37,674 nt of DNA from JBHELG01 sp046263195 (GTDB lineage Bacteria; Actinomycetota; Nitriliruptoria; Nitriliruptorales; JAHWKO01). This document shows positions 31,885-37,674 of this stretch, piece after piece. Within the stretch, counting starts at the first letter, position 1. Every line of letters begins with the position of its first letter. The position numbers were made by a program, and so were the translations under genes. A model generated the notes under the pieces. It was not told the origin of the DNA. It worked only from the letters and a program-made list of their open reading frames with translations, and searched no databases. Location of the stretch: NCBI GenBank assembly GCA_046263195.1, contig JBHELG010000044.1:1-37674 (forward strand). The letters are read 5' to 3'.

Positions 31885-32361
31885 ATGTCCGAGACGTGGC
31901 TGAGCCAGGAGGCACATGACCGCCTGCGCGCGGAGCTCGAGGAGTTGCGGACGCGAGGTCGAGCCCGTATCGCGGCGACGATCGAGGAAGCGCGCTCGCA
32001 CGGCGATCTGCGGGAGAACGCCGAGTATGACGCGGCGAAGGATGAGCAGGGCAAGATGGAGGCTCGCATCCGCCAGATCGAGGCCCTGCTGCGCGAGGCG
32101 AAGGTCGGCCAGCAGCCTCGTAGCGACGTAGTCGCTCCCGGAGTTGTCGTGACCCTTGTGATCGACGAGGAGAAGGAGACGTACTTCGTCGCCGGCAGCC
32201 GCGAAGAAAGACACGAAAAGTTCGACGTGATCTCGATCGCCTCCCCCGTGGGCAGAGCAGTACTCGGCGCCCGGAAGGGAGACACGGTGCAGGTTGAGGC
32301 ACCTTCAGGAGCGTTTCAGGTCACGGTCGCCGAGATTCGCGCTGGCGAAGGGTCACCCTGA
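31885..32361 (+). CDS. greA: Transcription elongation factor GreA
   Basis: 158 residues. The N-terminal coiled-coil (about 8-78) carries LRENAEYDAAKDEQG with the acidic tip residues that enter the RNA polymerase channel and trigger cleavage of backtracked RNA. The C-terminal FKBP-like domain follows (VVTLVIDEEKETYFV, ISIASPVGRAVLGARKGDTV). ATG with AGGA about 10 bases upstream. A 9-base-pair terminator-type hairpin follows the stop. The divergent leader holds a family B repeat. Confidence 0.95.
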   Translation: MSETWLSQEAHDRLRAELEELRTRGRARIAATIEEARSHGDLRENAEYDAAKDEQGKMEARIRQIEALLREAKVGQQPRSDVVAPGVVVTLVIDEEKETYFVAGSREERHEKFDVISIASPVGRAVLGARKGDTVQVEAPSGAFQVTVAEIRAGEGSP

Positions 32362-32375
32362 AGCTGCCTCCGCGA

Positions 32376-32405
32376 CGCCGCGACGCCATAACCCTTGTCG
32401 CGGCG
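32376..32405 (+). terminator. Hairpin after greA, probable terminator
   Basis: CGCCGCGAC (32376-32384) and GTCGCGGCG (32397-32405) form a perfect 9-base-pair stem with a 12-base loop, starting 15 bases after the greA stop. It is followed by GCTTTCTCT, T-rich but without a solid T-run. Confidence 0.6.
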
Positions 32406-32542
32406 GCTTTCTCTGCTCGACCCGATACGGGCCAGAATTTTTTCCGTTTTCCCCTCCATCTCCGGGCGGATTGCGCCGACAAGAAAGGCACGGCGTGACG
32501 GGAGACATCCGGCATCCCGAGGAGCCTGCGAGGAGCACAAAG

Positions 32543-32728
32543 TTGGCGGACAGAGTCATCATGCGAGAGTGCCCGCGGCACAAGGTCAGAACCAGCATGG
32601 AAACCTGCTTCGTGGCTGACTGTCCCACCGAGCCGGTCACCTGCTGGAACGTCTATTGCACGAGCAGCGTCTTGGGCAGTGCAAACCACAAGCACAACAC
32701 CGAGCACACCTTGACCTTCTCGGCCTGA
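32543..32728 (+). CDS. Small Cys-rich protein of unknown function
   Basis: 61 residues from a TTG at 32543 with AGGAG ending 7 bases upstream; an ATG at 32561 is the alternative but has no such site. Five Cys (residues 10, 22, 27, 34 and 39) and several His lie in a compact region (CPRHKVRTSM, CFVADCP, CWNVYC), followed by a His- and Asn-rich tail (SANHKHNTEHTLTFSA). It might bind zinc or an iron-sulfur cluster, or form disulfides; I recognise no family. No signal peptide. It sits between the greA terminator and the convergent thiolase gene. Codon positions look coding, but it is unproven. Confidence 0.5.
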   Translation: MADRVIMRECPRHKVRTSMETCFVADCPTEPVTCWNVYCTSSVLGSANHKHNTEHTLTFSA

Positions 32729-32767
32729 ACCCCGTCGGGCCCTCGCATCCCAGCCTGCCCCACCGGT

Positions 32768-33988
32768 TCACGACAGGCGCTCGACGACCATGGCCATGCC
32801 CTGGCCGCCTCCGGCACACATCGTCACCAGCCCGACCGTGAGGTCCTCGAACTGCAGGCCGTTCAGGAGAGTCCCGATGAGTCGAGCGCCCGTCATGCCG
32901 AAGGGATGACCCAAAGCGATCGAACCGCCGTGGACATTCAATTTGGCGCTGTCTATGCCGAGCGCGCGGTAGCTCGGTATGACCTGGGCGGCGAACGCCT
33001 CGTTGAGTTCGACGAGATCCACGTCGTCGATGCTCATGCCAGCTCGTTGCAGTGCCTGCCGTGACGCCTCAAGGGGGCCCAGCCCCATGATCTCGGGGCT
33101 GACGGCGGAAACTCCGGTCGAGACGATGCGGGCGAGGGGCCTGACGCCGAGCTCCCGCGCCTGGCGGTCACTCATCACCACCAGGGCTGCGGCGCCGTCG
33201 TTGAGAGGACAGGCGTTCCCAGCCGTGACGGTGCCCCCGGGGCGGAAGGCCGGCCGGAGCTCGGCTAGCCGCTCCATCGTGGTGCTAGGTCTCGGGCTGT
33301 CGTCGGTCGCCACTATCTGACCGTCCGGTAACGTGACCGGCTGGATCTCTCGCTCCCAGAACCCGTCGGCGAGGGCCTTCGCGTAGCGCTGTTGAGAGTG
33401 GTATGCGAACTCGTCCTGCTCCTCACGGGAGACGTGGCACACCTCCGCCACATTCTCGGCAGTCTGGCCCATTGCGACGTAGACATCGGGGAGCATCCCG
33501 AGTTCGCGCGGGTCGCGCCAGGCTTGCGCTGTGCCTCGGGCCTGCTCCGCAGAACGCTGCTCGGCCTCCTCGAACTTTGGGTTCTTCGTATCGGGGAGGC
33601 TGTCCGAGGTGCCCTTCACGTAGCGGCTGACCATCTCCACCCCAGCCGAGAGGAACACCTCGTCCTCACCGGCTTTGATGGCGTGGAATGCCATGCGGGT
33701 CGTCTGGAGGGAAGAGGCGCAGTAGCGGGTCAGCGTGACCCCGGGCAGCCGATCGAGACCGAGAAGGACGGCCACGAGCCGGGCGAGGTTGTATCCCTGC
33801 TCACCGCCCGGCAGCCCGCATCCCAACATCAGGTCGTCGATATCCACCGGGTCGAGCTCGGGTACCTGCTGAAGTGTTGCTTGGACGATGGCAGCGCTGA
33901 GATCGTCGGGACGAAGCCCCGCCATGGAGCCCTTGAAGGCACGACCAATCGGGCTGCGGCGATGGGCGACGATGACGGCTTCAGGCAT
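32768..33988 (-). CDS. fadA: Acetyl-CoA acyltransferase (thiolase)
   Basis: 406 residues, full-length thiolase. Nucleophile Cys in TRYCASSLQ, then GNACPLNDGAAALVVMSD, the ELNEAFAAQ segment, His in GGSIALGHPFGMTGAR, and the second Cys in MCAGGGQGMAM. It cleaves 3-ketoacyl-CoA in beta-oxidation or condenses acetyl-CoA. The sequence is of the broad degradative/FadA-like type; an acetoacetyl-CoA (PhaA) role cannot be excluded. ATG with GGAG 6 bases upstream. No fadB partner adjoins. Downstream of arcA on the same strand with a 151-base gap. Confidence 0.93.
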   Translation of the reverse strand: MPEAVIVAHRRSPIGRAFKGSMAGLRPDDLSAAIVQATLQQVPELDPVDIDDLMLGCGLPGGEQGYNLARLVAVLLGLDRLPGVTLTRYCASSLQTTRMAFHAIKAGEDEVFLSAGVEMVSRYVKGTSDSLPDTKNPKFEEAEQRSAEQARGTAQAWRDPRELGMLPDVYVAMGQTAENVAEVCHVSREEQDEFAYHSQQRYAKALADGFWEREIQPVTLPDGQIVATDDSPRPSTTMERLAELRPAFRPGGTVTAGNACPLNDGAAALVVMSDRQARELGVRPLARIVSTGVSAVSPEIMGLGPLEASRQALQRAGMSIDDVDLVELNEAFAAQVIPSYRALGIDSAKLNVHGGSIALGHPFGMTGARLIGTLLNGLQFEDLTVGLVTMCAGGGQGMAMVVERLS

Positions 33989-34139
33989 GAAGACTCCGCC
34001 GGTAGCGTTCGGGTCCTGAGACTAGGCGCCGTGAGGGTCGGAGATTGGCCTGGGCCAGGACGGCGGGGCGGGACAAGGCGGGAAACGGGAAGCCGCCGCA
34101 GACGGCGCAAGGGCGTGCAGCGAAAGCCCGCGCTACGGG

Positions 34140-35357
34140 TCAGAGGGAGTCGCGCAGAGTCGGACAGGTCATGCACCTTGGGCCGCCGCGACCGCGCGGC
34201 AACTCGAAGGACGGAATGCGGTGGACGATGATGCCCGCCTCCTCGAGTACCGCGTTCGTCGACGGATTGCGTTCGTAGGCCACCACTTCCCCGGGGGCGA
34301 TCGCGAGCACGTTGTTGCCGTCGTTCCACTGCTCGCGTTCTGCCTCGATGCTGTCGAGGGCCGGTTCGAGGGACCGGACGCGCTCGAGTCCGGCAGCCCA
34401 GGCCAACTCGGTGACCAGGTCCCCTCCCTCGGAGACGTCCAGCCTCCCACCCCCCCGTGACGTCAAGCGCAGGCATCGCACCTGCGGCCGAACATGCGGG
34501 TAGAGGAGGAACGTGTCGCCATCCACCATGGTCACCACCGTGTCCAGGTGCATGGTGCTGCGGGCGTGGGGCAGCTCGACCGCAAGGATCCGGCTCACGA
34601 CCCCGCCTTCGAACAGCCGGACCGCCAGCGTCTCGACGCCCGGGGGAGTCGTACGCTCCGAGAGGCCGATGGCCAGCGCATCGTCGGCGACCACGAGTAT
34701 GTCTCCACCCTCGACCGTGGCTGGGTAGTACTCGCGGCGTTCCCGGCCGAACCAGATCGGGGCGCCTGCGAAGCGGGGGTGGAGAAGGTAGACGAGGCGC
34801 AACAGGTCCGCCTCGCGCCGACGTACCAGGCGGTTCATGGGCGAGATGACTGCGCCCTCCCCCACCCAGGCTGACGAGTCCCGAACGAACACCGCATTGG
34901 GCAGCGGGCGCAGCAGCGGTTCGAATGGGCGTTGGACCCGCCCGAGGAGGCTGTCGCTCCCGTCGAGCTCGGCGAGCGACACCCCGCCGATGAGGTGGCG
35001 GACGAGCGCGTCGACGGGTAGGTCGAGCAGAAATCCGCGCACCCTGTCGACGAGGACCGGACCAGAAGTCGTCTCCGTCACCTGACTGCGAACCACCTCG
35101 CGGGCGACTTCACCGTCCGCGAGCACTTCGGCGAGGAGCCGTTCCAGGTGGAGGACCTCGCATCCAGCCTCCCGCAGCACCCGCACGAAGTCGTCATGCT
35201 CCTGTTGGGCTCGGTCGACCCAGACCAGCTCGTCGAACAGCAGCTCGTCCATATTGGATGGGGTGACGCGCCGCAGTTCCAGATCCGGTCGATGCACGAG
35301 CACCGTCCGCAGCCGTCCGACCTCGGTTCGCACCCCGACTGCCGCAGCGCCCGCCAT
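34140..35357 (-). CDS. arcA: Arginine deiminase
   Basis: Hydrolyses arginine to citrulline and ammonia. 405 residues. Guanidino-modifying enzyme motifs: VRTEVGRLRTVLVHRP at the N-terminus, NAVFVRDSSAWVG (Asp), VEGGDILV, HLDTVVTMVDGD (catalytic His and Asp) and GGPRCMTCP with nucleophile Cys395. No ornithine carbamoyltransferase (arcB), carbamate kinase (arcC) or antiporter (arcD) is in the window, so it may not feed a complete ADI pathway here. The ATG lies 5 bases after the stop of the NYN gene, so the two are co-transcribed. Confidence 0.95.
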   Translation of the reverse strand: MAGAAAVGVRTEVGRLRTVLVHRPDLELRRVTPSNMDELLFDELVWVDRAQQEHDDFVRVLREAGCEVLHLERLLAEVLADGEVAREVVRSQVTETTSGPVLVDRVRGFLLDLPVDALVRHLIGGVSLAELDGSDSLLGRVQRPFEPLLRPLPNAVFVRDSSAWVGEGAVISPMNRLVRRREADLLRLVYLLHPRFAGAPIWFGRERREYYPATVEGGDILVVADDALAIGLSERTTPPGVETLAVRLFEGGVVSRILAVELPHARSTMHLDTVVTMVDGDTFLLYPHVRPQVRCLRLTSRGGGRLDVSEGGDLVTELAWAAGLERVRSLEPALDSIEAEREQWNDGNNVLAIAPGEVVAYERNPSTNAVLEEAGIIVHRIPSFELPRGRGGPRCMTCPTLRDSL

Positions 35358-35362
35358 GCTCG

Positions 35363-36046
35363 TTAGCTCAGTGCAGCCTGGGATGCTTCGATGACGACAT
35401 CAGGCGGTTGGGCGGGGGGCATCGAGAGGCCGGTCCCGATCTCTTCGGCCCCGACCCGCGATTCCCGTTCGGCTCCCAGCGGCCCCGTGGGCTCGAACCA
35501 GCGGCCGGAGACGGGCAAGTTCTCGAGGTTGATGCGCGGCAGCGGTTCCGCGAAGAGACCGGGGATGTCCTCGAGGTCGACGAACTGCAGTTGCTCACTC
35601 ATCGACAGACCGCCCGCATACTCGGCGAAGCCGAGCACGGTCACCCCGATCCCGCTCTTGGCGATCGTCTCGAGGGGCTGCAGGAAATTGCGGGCATCAT
35701 TCGAACCGACGTAGACGGCGTCGAGGTCGCCCTCCTCGAACCTACGCTCGATGTGGGTGAGCATGTCCTCGTCCACATCACTGTCGGCGATCTTCGGCTT
35801 CGCGAACACGCGGAAGCCCTCTTCGAGCAGCCACAACACCCAGCCGCGCATGGGCCCGGCAACGTGCGGTGAAACGTTCACGAACACGCAGGCTTCGACC
35901 TCGTTCGCGTCGCCGGCCCGAGCGACAAGCCATTCGCCGAGCACGTCGAGGTCCGGCCGCTCTTTCGCGGTGGGTTTGCTGTCGATGATGTTCGCGAGGG
36001 TCATGTCCACGTTCGGCGCGTCCCATACGAGCAGATGACGTCCCAT
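35363..36046 (-). CDS. NYN-domain (LabA/DUF88-like) putative ribonuclease
   Basis: 227 residues. NYN domain of the PIN-like nuclease fold (about 1-150): HLLVWDAPNVDMTLANII with the conserved Asp-x-x-Asn, then FAKPKIADSDVDEDMLTHI (acidic cluster) and DAVYVGSNDARNFLQPL, giving the Asp-rich metal site. The C-terminal part has FVDLEDIPGLF and a Pro-rich tail. This DAPN form is widespread in actinomycetes and uncharacterised. ATG at 36046 with GAGGAG 7 bases upstream; the longer frame to 36241 is non-homologous in look. Heads an operon with arcA and is divergent from the methyltransferase. Confidence 0.85.
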   Translation of the reverse strand: MGRHLLVWDAPNVDMTLANIIDSKPTAKERPDLDVLGEWLVARAGDANEVEACVFVNVSPHVAGPMRGWVLWLLEEGFRVFAKPKIADSDVDEDMLTHIERRFEEGDLDAVYVGSNDARNFLQPLETIAKSGIGVTVLGFAEYAGGLSMSEQLQFVDLEDIPGLFAEPLPRINLENLPVSGRWFEPTGPLGAERESRVGAEEIGTGLSMPPAQPPDVVIEASQAALS

Positions 36047-36218
36047 GGAGCCTCTCCTCAGCGCTACTGACATGACGCGAGCGGCTGTCGCCGCGGCGCC
36101 CAATGCATCTATGGTAACCCCGCGAACGACGTGTGCGATTAGCGCACGTCTCGATCGAGGGCCGCCGAGGGGTGCCGTTACTAGGCTCGTATGGAGTTCG
36201 AGCGGAGGTGGGAGCATC

Positions 36219-36869
36219 GTGAACGGCATCGTGTCCGCCACCGTCGACCGCTACCTCGACGAGTTCACACACGCCCAGCATGACGATCCCGTGCTCGACG
36301 AGATGGAACAGCGGGCGCGTCGCCTGAGCTTTCCCATCGTGGGCCGCAACGTGGGCCGCTTTCTCGAGCAGCAGGCACGGGCGATCGCTGCCCGTCGGGT
36401 CATCGAGCTCGGCTCGGGCTTCGGCTACTCCGCGTACTGGTTCGCTCGGGCCGTCGGGGCTGGCGGCGAGGTTGTCTGCACCGATCTCGATTCCGAGAAC
36501 GCCAGCGAGGCGGAGCGGTTCTTGGTTCACGCCGCTCTATGGGACCGGATCAGGTTCCATGTGGCCGACGCTGGCGACGTGTTGTCCGCTCAGGACGGAG
36601 AATTCGACGTCGTCTTTTGCGATGCGGACAAGGAGCGCTACCCGGAGCACTGGCGCAACGCGGCCGAGCGCATCAGGCTGGGGGGCGTGTACCTCTGCGA
36701 CAACACTCTGTGGTACGGGCGGGTGGCGACCGGCGAACCCACCCCCGATCATCCGGGCTGGACCGAGGCGATCCGCGAGCACAACGCGCTCGTCTCCACG
36801 GACCGCCGCTACGTCTCGAGTCTGCTGCCGCTGCGCGACGGAGTGCTCGTCGCGCTCCGCATCAGTTAG
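36219..36869 (+). CDS. SAM-dependent O-methyltransferase (family 3 type)
   Basis: 216 residues from a GTG at 36219 with GGAGG and GGGAG upstream; a GTG at 36231 is also possible. Class I methyltransferase: VIELGSGFGYSAYWFARAV is motif I for SAM, EVVCTDLDSENA motif II, FDVVFCDADKERYPEHW the region that binds the metal in catechol-type members, and GGVYLCDNTLWYGRV follows. The length and order match the bacterial O-methyltransferase group related to COMT/CCoAOMT. The acceptor is unknown. Convergent with the M23 gene. Confidence 0.9.
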   Translation: MNGIVSATVDRYLDEFTHAQHDDPVLDEMEQRARRLSFPIVGRNVGRFLEQQARAIAARRVIELGSGFGYSAYWFARAVGAGGEVVCTDLDSENASEAERFLVHAALWDRIRFHVADAGDVLSAQDGEFDVVFCDADKERYPEHWRNAAERIRLGGVYLCDNTLWYGRVATGEPTPDHPGWTEAIREHNALVSTDRRYVSSLLPLRDGVLVALRIS

Positions 36870-36960
36870 GCCCGCGGGGAGCCTGCCACGCCAGGTGCTC
36901 CCCCCCCGGTGCAGAGCGCTCCCCTGGTCTTCCTTCAGGCCTCGCAACTCGGTTGCTGGC

Positions 36961-37674
36961 TCAGCAGACCGCCTCCACCCACGGATAGGGGTTCACCGGA
37001 CCCCCTCCCCCCGGGTGGACCTGGAAGTGAACGTGCGGTGCTCCCCGGTCCGCGTTGCCGCTGTCGCCGTTGTAGGCCACGAGCTGGCCCGCCTCGACGC
37101 GGTCCCCCACCGAGACACCCGAGGCATATCCGCTGAGATGCGCGTAGTAGTAGCTCACCCGGTCATCGCCCCACAGGTACAGACCTATTCCCCCGAGTCC
37201 CCCGTTGGCCAGCCGCTGGATCACACCGTTCGTGAACGCGTACACCGGTGCGTTGTAGGGCGCGAAGACGTCAGTGCCCTTGTGGCGCCGCCCTCCGGAG
37301 CGAGGAGCCCCCCAGGTGTCCCGAAAGTAGTGCGGCCCGGAGAAGAGGCAGGCGTAGATGCCGTTCTGCGCCCCCCGGGCGAGGGTCAGCTGGCGCTCCT
37401 TGCGGGTCTTCAGCTCGACGTACGTCGCGGAGACCGAGGCGAAGCGCTTTTGGAGTTCGGACGACTCTGCCGCAATCCGCGCCTGGAGGGCGCTGAGCTC
37501 CGCGGTTTTCGCGCTGAGCAGGGCCCGGTTCTGGGTCATCTGGGTGCGTAACGCCGCTGCGCTCTCGAATACGGCGTCGTCCCGGCGCGACAGTGCCGTC
37601 ATGAGCTCAGCTCGCTCCAAAGCCCCGTCGGGTCCGTCCGCGGAGAGGATCGATTCGAGCGTGCTGAGGTCGCG
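36961..37674 (-). CDS. M23-family peptidase with coiled-coil, 5' part outside the window
   Basis: The visible 237 codons run to the window edge without a stop, so the N-terminus (probably a signal peptide) is missing. A coiled-coil stretch (LRTQMTQNRALLSAKTAELS, then ARIAAESSELQKRFA) is followed by the LytM/M23 domain: HKGTDVFAPYNAPV with the zinc His and Asp, YYAHLSGYASGVSVGDRVEA, and GAPHVHFQVHPGG with the HxH pair. All zinc-site residues are present, so an active peptidoglycan endopeptidase is likely, in contrast to degenerate EnvC-type activators. It should act outside the membrane in wall remodelling. Confidence 0.88.
   Translation of the reverse strand, partial: RDLSTLESILSADGPDGALERAELMTALSRRDDAVFESAAALRTQMTQNRALLSAKTAELSALQARIAAESSELQKRFASVSATYVELKTRKERQLTLARGAQNGIYACLFSGPHYFRDTWGAPRSGGRRHKGTDVFAPYNAPVYAFTNGVIQRLANGGLGGIGLYLWGDDRVSYYYAHLSGYASGVSVGDRVEAGQLVAYNGDSGNADRGAPHVHFQVHPGGGGPVNPYPWVEAVC

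Noticed and set aside
32435..32455. T-rich run after greA considered as a second terminator
   Set aside because: No stable GC-rich hairpin directly precedes it on the plus strand; the better hairpin is at 32376-32405.

Overview
The window is a chromosomal segment of a high-GC bacterium, almost certainly an actinomycete in the broad sense (Actinomycetota). The pointers are a mycothiol-type LmbE amidase (Mca-like), F420-linked enzymes (an FrhB-like protein and a Ddn-type reductase), Mycobacterium-type 7Fe ferredoxins, an HspR-like MerR protein, a stand-alone SH3-like domain of the Rv0428c type, and many GTG starts. No phage, transposase, plasmid, CRISPR, rRNA or tRNA signal was seen, so this reads as core-type chromosome. 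A placement in or near Acidimicrobiia is only a guess.

Layout. 1-4.4 kb: a possible 51-codon gene, an aldo/keto reductase, an FrhB-like F420 iron-sulfur protein facing two tandemly duplicated ferredoxins, an alpha/beta hydrolase and a small SH3-like protein. 4.4-7.3 kb: a tight operon of pyruvate kinase, a membrane-anchored EEP-family phosphoesterase and a Ddn-like protein. 7.5-10.7 kb: yjbQ coupled to a BMP-family lipoprotein, and mca coupled to a flavin reductase. 11-14.2 kb: RNase D, IspH and endonuclease III. 14.3-22.3 kb: a complete phosphate locus with a SenX3/PhoR-like kinase, a RegX3/PhoB-like regulator, divergent phoU, then pstA, pstC and pstS with 4-base overlaps, an unknown one-helix membrane protein, and pstB. 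22.5-28.9 kb: GlpX, a crotonase homologue, a SirB1-type protein, an FHA-LuxR regulator, an HspR-like regulator and a class I-like PHA synthase. 28.9-37.7 kb: a PEBP protein, a tandem hotdog protein, a Z-prenyl synthase, GreA, a small Cys-rich protein, a thiolase, a NYN-domain protein coupled to arginine deiminase, an O-methyltransferase and a truncated M23 peptidase.

How the parts fit. Phosphate sensing and uptake form the clearest functional block: sensor, regulator, PhoU and a full Pst transporter in 8 kb. Thiolase, crotonase homologue, hotdog protein and PhaC fit acyl-CoA and polyhydroxyalkanoate metabolism, but they are not one operon. Pyruvate kinase and GlpX cover opposing glycolytic and gluconeogenic steps.

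The most unusual signal is not a gene. Several families of short repeats, with units of about 33-39 bases, sit at gene boundaries. Family A (core AGGCCCAAGACCG) occurs at three loci, one of them exactly between the phosphate regulator and kinase genes. This resembles the MIRU placement known between senX3 and regX3 in Mycobacterium. Family B, a GGCGACC hairpin, is read in frame as a duplicated 13-residue segment at the N-terminus of Mca and recurs just upstream of greA. No wholly new multi-gene system could be demonstrated. The repeats, the unknown membrane protein inside the pst locus, the FHA-LuxR protein and a TTG-started Cys-rich small protein are the best leads.
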